Assembly: GCF_001896135.2 (NCBI RefSeq)
Contig: NZ_MPOH02000016.1
Coordinates: 175,209-239,208, forward strand
DNA length: 64,000 bases
Direction: 5' to 3'
Origin: Streptomyces phaeoluteigriseus
GTDB lineage: Bacteria > Actinomycetota > Actinomycetes > Streptomycetales > Streptomycetaceae
Of this stretch, positions 46,663 through 56,909 are shown piece after piece (position 1 is the stretch's first letter; every line of letters starts with the position of its first letter). A program made the position numbers and the translations under genes. Under the pieces are notes generated by a model, which worked only from the letters and a program-made list of their open reading frames with translations, did not search any database and was not told where the DNA came from.

Positions 46663-47067
46663 CTAGCTCCCTCGGTAAACGGAGTAGCCGAACGGGTTGA
46701 GCAGCAGCGGCACGTGGTAGTGCTCGCCCGGCACGACGGCGAACGTGATCGCCACCTCCGGGAAGAACACGCCCGGTCCGCTGTCCCGATTCGCGGGGGC
46801 GTCCTGCTGCGCATCGGCTTGTTTCTTCGCGGTCTTCTCGAGATACGGCTCCACGGCGAAGTCGAGCCGTACGTGGGTGGTTCCCTCCGGCAGGGCCGGC
46901 AGGTCCTTGCACCGGCCGTCCGTGTCGGTCGCGGAACCGCCGAGCGCCTGCCAGTCCGCGTCCCGGCCGGCGCGGGCCGAGAGGTGGACGGCGACACCCT
47001 CGGCGGGGCGGCCGACGCTGGTGTCCAGGATGTGCGTGGACACGGAGGCGGTGGTGCTGGTGCTCAT
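46663..47067 (-). CDS. uraH: 5-hydroxyisourate hydrolase (transthyretin-like)
   Basis: 134 residues from ATG 47067 (MSTSTTASVSTHILDTSVGRP). The family marks are STHILDTS (catalytic His near residue 12), a central VRLDFAVEPYL stretch, and the C-terminal LLNPFGYSVYRGS, with the diagnostic YRGS tetrapeptide. It hydrolyses 5-hydroxyisourate from uricase to OHCU. An extra hydrophilic segment (residues 77-95, KKQADAQQDAPANRD) is inserted relative to the usual 110-120-residue enzymes. Confidence 0.95.
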   Translation of the reverse strand: MSTSTTASVSTHILDTSVGRPAEGVAVHLSARAGRDADWQALGGSATDTDGRCKDLPALPEGTTHVRLDFAVEPYLEKTAKKQADAQQDAPANRDSGPGVFFPEVAITFAVVPGEHYHVPLLLNPFGYSVYRGS

Positions 47068-47199
47068 GGTTACGGGCGTCCTCTTCGGTCGGCTCGGTCG
47101 GGTCGGACGTCCTCGGGCGGCTCGATCGTCCTCGGTCGTCCCTCGGTCGGTTCAGTCGCTCGGTCGCCCTCGCTCACCTGGTGGTCGGCCGAGGCCGGC

Positions 47200-47718
47200 T
47201 CATTCGTCGACACCGTTTTCGACGAGTCGCGCCAGGCGGATGCGGTTGATCTTGCCCAGCTCGACGCGGACGATCTCCCGTTCCCGTTCCGGCGCGTTCG
47301 CGAGCCGTTCCCGTAGGGCGTCGCGCATCTGCTCGCCGGTCCGGCCGGTGGCGCAGATCAGGAACACGTGGCCGAACCTCTCCTGATAGGCCAGGTTCAG
47401 TTCGAGCATCTGCGCCTTCAGCTCCTCGGAGGCCCCGGCCATGCCACGCTGCTCGCGGGCGGAGGTCGGGTCACCCGGCCTGGGACGGCCGATGGGCGGG
47501 TGACCGGCCATCGCCTCGTCCAGGTCCGCGGCGGTCAGGTCGGCCGTGGCGGCGTCACTGGCGGCGTAGAGGTCGTCGGCGGTGGCGTAGGGGCGGGCCG
47601 CGAGGAGGTGCTTCGCCCAGGTGGTGGAGGCGCAGGCCTCGTGGAGTGCGGCGCGGGCCGCGGACTCTTCGAGGGCGTTGAACCGGGCCAGTCCCGGGGG
47701 CGGGGAAGTCGACGTCAC
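47200..47718 (-). CDS. uraD: OHCU decarboxylase
   Basis: 172 residues from GTG 47718. It has the 2-oxo-4-hydroxy-4-carboxy-5-ureidoimidazoline decarboxylase pattern GHPPIGRPRPGD (the catalytic His at the start) and SELKAQMLELNLAYQERFGHVFLICATGRT-type core (LNLAYQERFGHVFLICATGR), with a basic C-terminal helix IRVELGKINRIRLARLV-like. It converts OHCU to S-allantoin. It leads the uraD-uraH-uricase block, with a TCAAC/GTTGA palindrome 76 bp upstream. Confidence 0.95.
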   Translation of the reverse strand: MTSTSPPPGLARFNALEESAARAALHEACASTTWAKHLLAARPYATADDLYAASDAATADLTAADLDEAMAGHPPIGRPRPGDPTSAREQRGMAGASEELKAQMLELNLAYQERFGHVFLICATGRTGEQMRDALRERLANAPEREREIVRVELGKINRIRLARLVENGVDE

Positions 47719-47793
47719 GGGAGCCTCCGTGGCCGTGAACGGCCTTCGTGCTGATCGGACTGCGGCCAGCTAACGCCTACCCACGACAACCAG

Positions 47794-47808
47794 TCAACAC
47801 TTTGTTGA
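47794..47808. promoter_or_regulatory. Palindrome TCAAC-ACTTT-GTTGA upstream of uraD
   Basis: A perfect TCAAC/GTTGA inverted repeat with 5-bp spacer in the promoter region of the urate genes, 76-90 bp before the uraD start. It matches the allB site (24266) and, with one substitution, the aceB site (26462). Confidence 0.72.
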
Positions 47809-47859
47809 AAATTCCGGGTAACGAAACCCGGAGCCCCCCGCGGGGTCACGGACGCCCGC

Positions 47860-48228
47860 TCAGCTCCCCTTCTCGCGGTTGAGGTAGTTGTAAACGGTGA
47901 AACGGCTCACTCCGAGAGCGCTCGCCACGGTCTCCACGCCGTGCCGCACCGAGAACGCGCCGCGCACCTCCAGTATCCGCACGACCTCCTGCTTCGCCTT
48001 GCGGTCCAGGTCGGCGAGGGGTTTGCCCTTCTTCCGCTCCATCGCGGCCAGGATGTGATCGAGGGAGTCGGCGAGCTGCGGCAGCCGTACGGCGACGGCG
48101 TCGGCGCCCTCCCAGGACAGCACGACGTCGTCGGGACCGGCCTCGTCCGGCGGGACCAGCTCCCCGCCCATGGCGTCGACCAGGGGTTTCACGGCGGCGA
48201 TGAAGGACTCCTGCCCCGACCCGGTCAT
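47860..48228 (-). CDS. Small helix-turn-helix regulator, candidate controller of urate genes
   Basis: 122 residues from ATG 48228 (MTGSGQESFIAAVKPLV). The C-terminal helix-turn-helix reads SVRHGVETVASALGVSRFTVYNYLNREKGS, like a Fis/PucR-type recognition end. The first half (AVAVRLPQLADSLDHILAAMERKKGKPLADLDRKAKQEVVRIL) is helical with no clear ligand domain. It lies just upstream of the urate genes with a TCAAC palindrome between them, and its ATG overlaps the stop of the thiamine-binding-like gene by 4 nt. A role in purine control is inference. Confidence 0.75.
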   Translation of the reverse strand: MTGSGQESFIAAVKPLVDAMGGELVPPDEAGPDDVVLSWEGADAVAVRLPQLADSLDHILAAMERKKGKPLADLDRKAKQEVVRILEVRGAFSVRHGVETVASALGVSRFTVYNYLNREKGS

Positions 48229-48473
48229 TCGCCCTCCCCGAGGACGTTGACCTGGAGGGAGATCCGGGTGGCACCAGCTTCCAGGGTCCTGCGGAGCAGG
48301 GCGTCGACCGCACCCAGGACGGCGTCGGCGCCACCCTCCACGGTGTTGCCGAAGGGGCCCACGTCCACCGCGTCCAGGTCGGCGGCCTCGACGACCTCGC
48401 GGGCGACCAGCGCGTGCGCGGGTGCCTCGTCGAGATCGAAGGGCTCGGTGGTGAACTCAACCCTCAGTCGCAT
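48225..48473 (-). CDS. Thiamine-binding-like protein (YkoF/DUF77 family)
   Basis: 82 residues from ATG 48473 (MRLRVEFTTEPFDLDEAPAH). It resembles the ferredoxin-like MTH1187/YkoF-type domain: AREVVEAADLDAVDVGPFGNTVEGGADAVLGAVDALLR and TRISLQVNVLGEGE, with the GPFGNTVEG loop characteristic of the family. Some relatives bind thiamine. Here it is translationally coupled to the HTH gene downstream, so it could bind a pathway metabolite and act with that regulator. Confidence 0.65.
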   Translation of the reverse strand: MRLRVEFTTEPFDLDEAPAHALVAREVVEAADLDAVDVGPFGNTVEGGADAVLGAVDALLRRTLEAGATRISLQVNVLGEGE

Positions 48474-48684
48474 CGCGCCCCATACCTTTCCGACCTGCCT
48501 GACCTGCGCGTTTCGCACCTGACCTCACCGAGGAGGGCGGTCCGGGCGCGCCCCCTCGGCACACGAACGGACCATCGGGGCGGCTCCGGACCCCGACCTT
48601 AACCGACCGGCGGGTCGGTCAGGGGGGCTCCGGGGTTCCGTCTCCGCCGCACCTCTTGACAAGCCACGATCCCCGACGGCAATC

Positions 48685-48720
48685 TTCCAATAAGCAGAAA
48701 CTAACTTCCGCAATACGGAA
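48685..48720. promoter_or_regulatory. Paired AllR-type operators upstream of hyi
   Basis: TTCCAATAAGCAGAA (48685-48699) and TTCCGCAATACGGAA (48706-48720) start 21 bp apart, 61-96 bp before the hyi ATG. The second is a perfect palindrome of 5-bp arms. The first shares AAGCAGAA with the second allR site. Confidence 0.8.
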
Positions 48721-48780
48721 TACATGGCCGCTGCGGAAGGCCGATGCGGAAGCCAGCCACAGAAGGGAGCGCCGGACCCC

Positions 48781-49602
48781 ATGGGATTCGCAGAGCAGCG
48801 CTTCAACGTCAACCTGTCGATCCTCTTCACGGAACTCCCGCTCCTGGAGCGCCCCGCTGCCGCCGCCGCGGCCGGCTTCACCGCGGTCGAGCTGTGGTGG
48901 CCCTGGGTCGACTCCCCCACCCCGGAGCAGTCCGAACTGGACGCGCTGAAGGCGGCCGTCGAGCACGCCGGCGTCCGGCTCACCGGCCTGAACTTCTACG
49001 CCGGACAGCTGCCCGGCCCCGACCGCGGCGCCCTGTCGATCCCGGGCGCGGAGTCGGAGAGGTTCCGCGCCAACATCGACGTGGCCGCCGGCTTCGCGCA
49101 GTCCCTCGGCTGTACGGCGCTCAACGCGCTCTACGGCAACCGCGTGGACGGCGTGGACCCGGCCGACCAGGACGCGCTCGCGCTGGAGAACCTGGTGCTC
49201 GCGGCGCGGGCCGCCGACCGGATCGGCGCGATCCTGCTGGTCGAGGCGCTGAACCGGCCCGAGTCGCCGCGGTATCCGCTGGTGTCGGCCCCGGCCGCCG
49301 TGGGCGTCGTCGACAGGGTGAACGCGGCGACCGGTCTCGGCAACGCCCGGTTCCTGATGGACCTCTACCACCTGTCGATGAACGGCGAGGACCTCCCCTC
49401 GGTGATCGACCGGTACGCGTCCAGGACCGGTCATGTCCAGATCGCCGACAACCCGGGCCGCGGCGCGCCGGGCACCGGCTCACTGCCCCTGGAGGACCTG
49501 CTGGACCGGCTCGGCAAGGCCGGTTACGAGGGCTGGGTGGGCCTGGAGTACAAGCCGGGCGACCGTCCGAGCGCGGAGGCCTTCGACTGGCTGCCCCGGT
49601 AG
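48781..49602 (+). CDS. hyi: Hydroxypyruvate isomerase
   Basis: 273 residues from ATG 48781, with AGAAGGGAGCG upstream. It is a TIM-barrel of the xylose-isomerase-like group: FNVNLSILFTELPLLERPAA at the start, FTAVELWWPW, ALNALYGNRVDG, LLVEALNRPESPRYPLV (metal Glu), FLMDLYHLSMNGEDL and the C-terminal VGLEYKPGD (metal Glu). It interconverts hydroxypyruvate and tartronate semialdehyde. It lies 67 bp ahead of the reductase in the same direction and close to gcl, forming the glyoxylate-to-glycerate block. Confidence 0.94.
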   Translation: MGFAEQRFNVNLSILFTELPLLERPAAAAAAGFTAVELWWPWVDSPTPEQSELDALKAAVEHAGVRLTGLNFYAGQLPGPDRGALSIPGAESERFRANIDVAAGFAQSLGCTALNALYGNRVDGVDPADQDALALENLVLAARAADRIGAILLVEALNRPESPRYPLVSAPAAVGVVDRVNAATGLGNARFLMDLYHLSMNGEDLPSVIDRYASRTGHVQIADNPGRGAPGTGSLPLEDLLDRLGKAGYEGWVGLEYKPGDRPSAEAFDWLPR

Positions 49603-49669
49603 TGAGTGCCAGGCAGGACCCGGGCCCGCGCCGCACGCTGAACATCCCCGTACCGAGAGGCACCCCATC

Positions 49670-50560
49670 ATGAGCAACCTCCCCAAGATCGCCTGGATCG
49701 GTCTCGGCATCATGGGCTCCCCCATGTCCGAGAACCTGATCAAGGCGGGTTACGAGGTAACCGGTTACACGCTGGAGCGGGAGAAGCTGGACCGGCTGAC
49801 CGCCGCGGGCGGCCACTCCGCCGGCTCGATCGCCGAGGCCGTCCGCGACGCCGACGTGGTGATCACCATGGTCCCGGCCTCCCCGCAGGTCGAGGCCATC
49901 GCCTACGGCCCCGAGGGCATCCTGGAGAACGCGCGCCCCGGCACGCTGCTGATCGACATGTCCTCCATCACTCCGCAGACCTCGGTCGACCTGGCCAGGG
50001 CGGCGAAGGACAAGGACATCCGCGTCCTGGACGCGCCGGTGTCCGGCGGTGAGGCCGGGGCGGTCGAGGCCGTCCTGTCCATCATGGTCGGCGGCGAGCA
50101 GGCCGACTTCGACCAGGCCGAGCCGGTCTTCGAGGCGCTCGGCCGGACCATCGTGCTGTGTGGGCCGCACGGCTCGGGCCAGACGGTGAAGGCGGCGAAC
50201 CAGCTGATCGTCGCCGTGAACATCCAGGCGTGCGCCGAGGCCGTGGTCTTCCTGGAGAAGTCGGGCGTGGACCTCAAGGCCGCACTGGACGTCCTCAACG
50301 GTGGTCTGGCGGGGTCGACCGTACTGACGCGCAAGAAGGACAACTTCCTGAACCGCGACTTCGGCCCGGGCTTCCGCATCGACCTGCACCACAAGGACAT
50401 GGGCATCGTCACGGACGCCGCCCGCACCGTCGGCGCGGCCCTGCCGGTCGGCGCCGTGGTCGCGCAACTCGTCGCGAGCCTGCGCGCTCAGGGCGACGGC
50501 GGCCTGGACCACTCGGCGCTGCTGCGCGCCGTGGAACGGCTTTCCGGCGCCCAGCTGTAA
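49670..50560 (+). CDS. glxR: 2-hydroxy-3-oxopropionate (tartronate semialdehyde) reductase
   Basis: 296 residues from ATG 49670, with CCGAGAGG upstream. The beta-hydroxyacid dehydrogenase marks are IAWIGLGIMGSPMSENLIKAG (NAD binding), LLIDMSSITP, DAPVSGGEAGA (substrate site) and the catalytic Lys in GQTVKAANQL. The end, GIVTDAARTVGAALPVG, matches GarR/GlxR. It reduces tartronate semialdehyde to D-glycerate. The stop is followed by a hairpin. Glycerate kinase, the next enzyme, is not in the window. Confidence 0.95.
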   Translation: MSNLPKIAWIGLGIMGSPMSENLIKAGYEVTGYTLEREKLDRLTAAGGHSAGSIAEAVRDADVVITMVPASPQVEAIAYGPEGILENARPGTLLIDMSSITPQTSVDLARAAKDKDIRVLDAPVSGGEAGAVEAVLSIMVGGEQADFDQAEPVFEALGRTIVLCGPHGSGQTVKAANQLIVAVNIQACAEAVVFLEKSGVDLKAALDVLNGGLAGSTVLTRKKDNFLNRDFGPGFRIDLHHKDMGIVTDAARTVGAALPVGAVVAQLVASLRAQGDGGLDHSALLRAVERLSGAQL

Positions 50561-50573
50561 CACCTCCCCAGAC

Positions 50574-50634
50574 TTCCGGGCGGCGCCGCCGCTGACATCT
50601 GTCCTGTCGCGCCCAGGCGACGGCGCCGCCGGAA
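50574..50634 (+). terminator. Hairpin after glxR
   Basis: TTCCGGGCGGCGCCG (50574-50588) pairs with CGGCGCCGCCGGAA (50621-50634) with one bulged G. The loop is about 32 nt. It lies 14 nt after the glxR stop and is the only strong dyad there. Confidence 0.65.
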
Positions 50635-51179
50635 TCCAGCCCCCTCCACGCCGCGACCCCGCACCCGGCAAGCGCGTGGAGGATTCGGTCAGCGCCTGCG
50701 CGAGGACCGAAGTCCCGTCTCGCGCCCTCCACCTGACGTCACGTCATGGTCCAGGGCGCGGCCCGTCCGCACCGGTGATCCGGATGAGGGGTGATCGCGG
50801 TGCGGAACGGGCGAGGGGACAGGAGCCGCGGCGGCGTGCGAGCCAGTGCGGTGGTGAAGGAAACGTGGCGCTCCTCTCGACCTGAGGGAGGACGCCCCGG
50901 CTCCGTCGCATCCGCCGCGGTCCCTGTCCCTTCCGAGTCCCTTCCGAGTCCCTTCCGAATCCCTTCCGAACACCCTCCCCACCCTCCCCGTGCTCCCCAT
51001 TCTCCCCGTGCTCCCCGTGCTCCCCGGCGAGACCGTGCCCGGTCCCGCCGGGGAGCGCGCTGCGTTGTGCGGGCAGCGGGCAGCGGGCATACCCGCGCAT
51101 GGCGGGGACGGCGGACCGCCGACCCGCCCGGTTCGCCCCCCGGCGTGCGGACGGGTCCCGCCCGCAGGAATCTGAGGGC
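50635..51179. other. Non-coding region with short tandem repeats
   Basis: No supported gene. 50928-50971 is an 11-bp repeat (CCCTTCCGAGT/A/C) in four copies. 50985-51032 is a run of CTCCCCGTG-like units. The 5' part near 50700-50880 contains a lower-GC patch and several purine stretches but no clear promoter. The small gene at 51180 begins immediately after. Confidence 0.6.
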
Positions 51180-51425
51180 ATGGGCAATCCGACGCAGCAC
51201 CCGCACATCGTGGTCCACCCGCCGGCCCTGGACGGCTCCCGCCGGGTCACCTCGGGCGACGCCACCCTGGGGATCGCCACGCATCTCGACGATGTCGTCG
51301 AGATCCTCCGCCTCGCCGACCTGGACCGCGTCGAGGTGGAGGAGGGTGATCTCATCGATTGGCAGGGCGGCGGCCCCGACGACTGGCCGGGACTGTCGGA
51401 GCACCACGGACAACAGGAGGCGTAG
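51180..51425 (+). CDS. Small conserved acidic protein of unknown function
   Basis: 81 residues from ATG 51180 (MGNPTQHPHIVVHPPALDG), with a GAGGGC site upstream. It is hydrophilic and acidic: VTSGDATLGIATHLDDVVEILRLADLD, then GDLIDWQGGGPDDWPGL. The pattern of a short strand-rich start, an amphipathic helix and a WxGGGPxxW-like end recurs in small Streptomyces proteins that I cannot name. Its stop lies in a two-copy 23-bp repeat. Confidence 0.65.
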   Translation: MGNPTQHPHIVVHPPALDGSRRVTSGDATLGIATHLDDVVEILRLADLDRVEVEEGDLIDWQGGGPDDWPGLSEHHGQQEA

Positions 51426-51459
51426 GCCGGGGTACGAACGAGGCGTAGGCCGGGTACGA
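51417..51459. repeat. Two-copy 23-bp repeat spanning a stop codon
   Basis: GAGGCGTAGGCCGGGGTACGA at 51417-51437 recurs, minus one G, at 51440-51459. The first copy contains the TAG stop of the small gene at 51180, as in several other arrays in this window. Confidence 0.7.
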
Positions 51460-51589
51460 CAACCTCAAATCAACCTCTGAACATGGTTCAAAGGCTTCAA
51501 CCGAGGCCGGGCGAGGGCACATTGTGGTCATGCGGGGCCCGCCGGCACGGGGGCGGCGGGTCCCGCCCCAGGGGTCGCTCCGAGCGCGG

Positions 51590-52296
51590 GAACCTCGATC
51601 CGGCTCCGGCCGGACGAGGTCGCGCTGCTGCGGGGAGAACCCCGCGCCGCCGTCACGGTGGCCGTGGTCGCCCTGCGTCTGCGGGGCGCCCTCGAGGCGG
51701 GCCGGCCCGGCGGACTGCGGACCTCGGAAGCGTCCTCCGAGGCTGCCGGGCAGGCCCCGCCTCCCCAGTTCTCCGCCTTCCTGCCTCTCCCGCCTCTTCT
51801 CCCGCCGCCTCCTCTTCCGCCGCTCACCAGCGGTGGTCCGCACGGCACTCGCCCGACCCGCCGGACCGCCCCGGGCGCGGGACCGCACCGACGACCATGC
51901 CGCCCTCGCCGAGCTGCGCGCCGGACGACGGGCCGCGGGCCTGCTGCGGGCCCTCCGCCCCGCCGTACCCGGACCGCCCGCCGGGCGCTGGACGTCCTGA
52001 CCGTCGAGCGCTCCCTCCTGGTGTCGCCAGGCGACGCGGACGCCACAGGCCGCAAGAGCCTGTCCGAGTGCGACACGTCGATGGCGGTGGCCCCGCAGGG
52101 GCGAACCGGGAGCCGGCCCTGCACGTCCTCGTCCTCGCCCTCGTCCCGCGGTTCGCGCCGCGGGCGGGTCGGGCACGCGGGCCGAGGCAACGGGGCAGGG
52201 CTTCTGTTCGCGTTCCACGAGGCGGCGATTCGGGCGGGGGACGGCCTACTCGTGCGGGGGCGGGGCGACGGAGACGGCTCGGACCGATCGGCGTGA
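51590..52296 (+). pseudogene. Degraded coding remnant, possibly TIGR04222-like
   Basis: A frame starting near 51590 reads RLRPDEVALLRGEPRAAVTVAVVALRLRGALEAG, which looks like the opening of TIGR04222-type membrane proteins. Later blocks ALAELRAGRRAAGLLRAL (another frame) and RRTRTARRALDVL are compatible but out of register. A Pro/Leu-rich stretch interrupts it. No single open frame covers them. The family guess is weak. It may simply be high-GC noise between the small gene and the gcl terminator. Confidence 0.3.
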
Positions 52297-52339
52297 CGAA
52301 GGGGCGGCCCATCCCTCCGGGCGGGCCGCCCCTCTCGTC
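52295..52339 (-). terminator. Hairpin downstream of gcl
   Basis: GACGAAGGGGCGGCCC (52295-52310) pairs with GGGCCGCCCCTCTCGTC (52323-52339) with one unpaired T. It lies about 80 nt beyond the gcl stop (52418, leftward gene). Confidence 0.65.
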
Positions 52340-52417
52340 CTGCGCCGCGTCCAGCCGCGTCGCCGTGTTCTCGGTGTTTCTCCTTGCTCCCCGGCGTTCC
52401 CGGCGATTCTCGGCGCG

Positions 52418-54202
<1,785 letters not shown>

Positions 54203-54304
54203 CGAGTACTCCTGCTTCGACTGCTTCAGCTGCTTGAGCTGTCGGATGCGTACTCCCGTCGCGCCCCGCGGTGAGCACTTCGACACCATCCCCGCCGGAG
54301 AGTA

Positions 54305-54340
54305 TTCCGTATCGCGGAAAATGTTTTCTACTATCTGGAA
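54305..54340. promoter_or_regulatory. Paired AllR-type operators upstream of gcl
   Basis: TTCCGTATCGCGGAA (54305-54319, perfect 5-bp arms) and TTCTACTATCTGGAA (54326-54340) start 21 bp apart. The second fits the consensus on the minus strand (TTCCAGATAGTAGAA). They lie between gcl and the divergent gene at 54412 and could control both. Confidence 0.8.
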
Positions 54341-54411
54341 TCAATCTAAGGGGGTGGGAGAACCCCGTCAAGAGACGGACAAGCGGGGGCTCACTGGAGG
54401 ACGATGGGCGC

Positions 54412-55257
54412 ATGCCCGAGAGCGTGCGGGTGCGCTGCCCGGCCTGCCGGCGCGAGCGCCGCTACACCGCCCCCTGTTACCCCTGCGCGTGCGGCACCCC
54501 GATCGCGCCCCGCCTCGACCACCACGCGGCCCCGACGGCCGTCGCGCACCGGGCGTGGGAGGAGGAGTGGATCACCGTCCGCTGCCCGTCCTGCGGCCGC
54601 CACGACCAATGGCCCCGCCCGGAACTGGGCTGTGCCTGCGGAGCGGTCCTGCGCATCCCGGTGACCGCAGCGGCAGAAGGAGCCGTCGGGGAAGCGGGGG
54701 CCGGGGCCGCGGAAACGGGAACGGCGCCGGGAGCGGCGGGGACGTGGACGGGAGCCGAGGACGCCGGAACCGAGAGGGCGCAAGCGCGGGAAACAGGGGA
54801 GACGGGGCGGCCGACCGAGGACGCCGAGGCGGCACCCTCGGACACCGGGCCCTGCCCGGACACTCCCCCGCCCTCCCGGGTCCCGTTCCGTCCCATCGCC
54901 ATCCGCACCGCCCGAGACGCCGTCACGGCGACCGCGTTGTATCTGCGGTGGCTCGGGCACCAGGACATCCGGCGGGCGGACCAGCGGCCCACCTCCGGCA
55001 TCGGGCTCGCCGCGCGAGGGCTGCTGGCGCATGTCGATCCGAGCGTGCACCCGGCGTCGCTGCGGGACGTGGAGTGCCTGTGGCTGACGGCGATGACGGA
55101 CTCCGCGGACTGCGTGTACTTCTCCCTCGCCGGCTACACCGCCGACGCACGCGCCCGCGCAGACTCCCTCGCCGTCCCCCTCTTCGTCCTGGATCTCACG
55201 GGCACACCCCAGCCCGTGAACGCGGCGGCCGAGCGGCTCGACTCCCCGGGCGCCTGA
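54412..55257 (+). CDS. Protein with two zinc ribbons and an Mrr-like C-terminal domain
   Basis: 281 residues from ATG 54412, with TGGAGGAC upstream. Residues 8-31 hold CPACRRERRYTAPCYPCACG and 55-75 hold CPSCGRHDQWPRPELGCACG, two CxxC...CxCG zinc ribbons. A low-complexity Ala/Glu/Thr linker (about 80-160) follows. The C-terminal 110 residues (FRPIAIRTARDAVTATALYLRWLGHQDIRRADQRPTSG-like blocks, ADCVYFSLAGYTADARARADSL, VPLFVLDLTG) resemble an Mrr/restriction-endonuclease-like fold used to bind or sense DNA. Function unknown. It shares its promoter region with gcl. Confidence 0.7.
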   Translation: MPESVRVRCPACRRERRYTAPCYPCACGTPIAPRLDHHAAPTAVAHRAWEEEWITVRCPSCGRHDQWPRPELGCACGAVLRIPVTAAAEGAVGEAGAGAAETGTAPGAAGTWTGAEDAGTERAQARETGETGRPTEDAEAAPSDTGPCPDTPPPSRVPFRPIAIRTARDAVTATALYLRWLGHQDIRRADQRPTSGIGLAARGLLAHVDPSVHPASLRDVECLWLTAMTDSADCVYFSLAGYTADARARADSLAVPLFVLDLTGTPQPVNAAAERLDSPGA

Positions 55258-55286
55258 GCCGACCGCCGCGCCACCGGAACGCCGGC

Positions 55287-56909
55287 CTACCTGCCGTACC
55301 TCTGCCGCAGTTCCACCTTGCGCACCTTGCCCGAGACCGTCATCGGGAAGGCGTCCAGCACCTGGAGCCGGCTCGGCACCTTGTAGTGCGCCAGCCTGCC
55401 CTCGCAGTAGGCGCGCACCTCCTCCAGGGTCGGCGGCGCGGCGACGTCGTGCGGGATCACACAGGCCAGGACCTCCTCGCCGTACGCCTCGTGCGGTACG
55501 CCGACGACCTGGACGTCCCTGATCTTCGGGTGGCCGTAGAGGAACTCCTCGATCTCGCGCGGGTAGATGTTCTCGCCGCCGCGGATGATCATGTCCTTGA
55601 TACGGCCGACGATCTCGACATAGCCGTCCTCGCGCATGTGCGCCAGGTCGCCGGTGTGCATCCAACGGCCGGGGTCGATGGCCTCGGCGGTCTTCTCGGC
55701 CTCGTCCCAGTAGCCGAGCATCACGCTGTATCCGCGGGTGCACAGCTCGCCGGCGGCGCCGCGCGGCTGGGTCACACCGGTGGCCGGATCGACGACCTTG
55801 ACCTCGATGTGCGGCAGCACCCGGCCGACCGTGCCGGTGCGGTGCTCCAGGTCGTCGTCGCGGCGGGTCTGCAGGGAGACCGGGGACGTCTCGGTCATGC
55901 CGTAGCAGATGGAGACCTCGGCCATGTGCATCTCGGCGACCACCCTTTTCATCACCTCGACCGGGCAGGGCGAGCCCGCCATGATGCCGGTGCGAAGCGA
56001 CGAGAGGTCGTAGGTCGCGAAGTCGGGCAGGTTCAGCTCCGCGATGAACATGGTCGGGACGCCGTACAGGGAGGTGCACCGCTCCGCCTGGACGGCGTCC
56101 AGGGTCGCCTTCGGGTCGAAGGACGGCGCCGGGATCACCATGCAGGCGCCGTGCGAGGTGGCCGCGAGATTTCCCATCACCATGCCGAAACAGTGGTAGA
56201 AGGGCACCGGGATGCAGATCCGGTCCTGCTCGCTGTAGGCGAGCAGCTCCCCGACGAAGTAACCGTTGTTCAGAATGTTGTGGTGGGAGAGGGTCGCCCC
56301 CTTGGGGAAGCCCGTGGTACCCGAGGTGTACTGGATGTTGACGGGGTCGTCGCAGGACAGCTCGCCCGCCCTGGCGAGCAGTTCCTCGGCACCGACCTCG
56401 GACGCGCGGCCCAGCAGCGCCTCCCAGCTCTGATCGCCGAAGAACACCGACTCCCTCAACCGCGGGCAACTGTCCCGCACTTGCTCGGTCATCGCCCGGT
56501 AGTCGCTGGTCCGGTGACTGACGGAGGCGAACAGCAGGGAGACGCCGGCCTGGTTGAGGACGTACTCCACCTCGTGCGTGCGGTACGCCGGGTTGATGTT
56601 CACCATGATCGCCCCGATGCGGGCGGTGGCGTACTGGACGAGCACCCACTCGGGGCAGTTGACCGCCCAGACACCCACCCGGTCCCCCTTGCCGACCCCG
56701 CTCGCCAGCAGCGCGCAGGCCAGCCGGTCGACGTCCGCCGAGAACCGCGCGTAGGTCCAGCGCCGGCCGGAGGGCACGTCGACCAGCGCCTCACGCTCGG
56801 GCCAGGCGGCGACGGCCCGGTCCAGGTTGCCGCCGATCGTGTCGCCGAGCAGCGCCGTGGTGCTCGTGCCATGGCTGTACGACCCATGGCCGTACGACGT
56901 TTCGGTCAC
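55287..56909 (-). CDS. Long/medium-chain acyl-CoA synthetase (FadD-like)
   Basis: 540 residues from GTG 56909 (VTETSYGHGSYSHGTST). Adenylate-forming signatures are IQYTSGTTGFPKGATLSHHN (P-loop), YGMTETSPVSLQ, TGDLAHMREDGYVEIVGR and IKDMIIRGGENIYPREIE, with the catalytic Lys in MTVSGKVRKVEL. It activates fatty acids or similar carboxylates to CoA thioesters via acyl-AMP. It overlaps the upstream synthetase by 4 nt (GTGA), so the two are co-translated. The paired enzymes may act on different chain lengths or steps. Confidence 0.94.
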   Translation of the reverse strand: MTETSYGHGSYSHGTSTTALLGDTIGGNLDRAVAAWPEREALVDVPSGRRWTYARFSADVDRLACALLASGVGKGDRVGVWAVNCPEWVLVQYATARIGAIMVNINPAYRTHEVEYVLNQAGVSLLFASVSHRTSDYRAMTEQVRDSCPRLRESVFFGDQSWEALLGRASEVGAEELLARAGELSCDDPVNIQYTSGTTGFPKGATLSHHNILNNGYFVGELLAYSEQDRICIPVPFYHCFGMVMGNLAATSHGACMVIPAPSFDPKATLDAVQAERCTSLYGVPTMFIAELNLPDFATYDLSSLRTGIMAGSPCPVEVMKRVVAEMHMAEVSICYGMTETSPVSLQTRRDDDLEHRTGTVGRVLPHIEVKVVDPATGVTQPRGAAGELCTRGYSVMLGYWDEAEKTAEAIDPGRWMHTGDLAHMREDGYVEIVGRIKDMIIRGGENIYPREIEEFLYGHPKIRDVQVVGVPHEAYGEEVLACVIPHDVAAPPTLEEVRAYCEGRLAHYKVPSRLQVLDAFPMTVSGKVRKVELRQRYGR

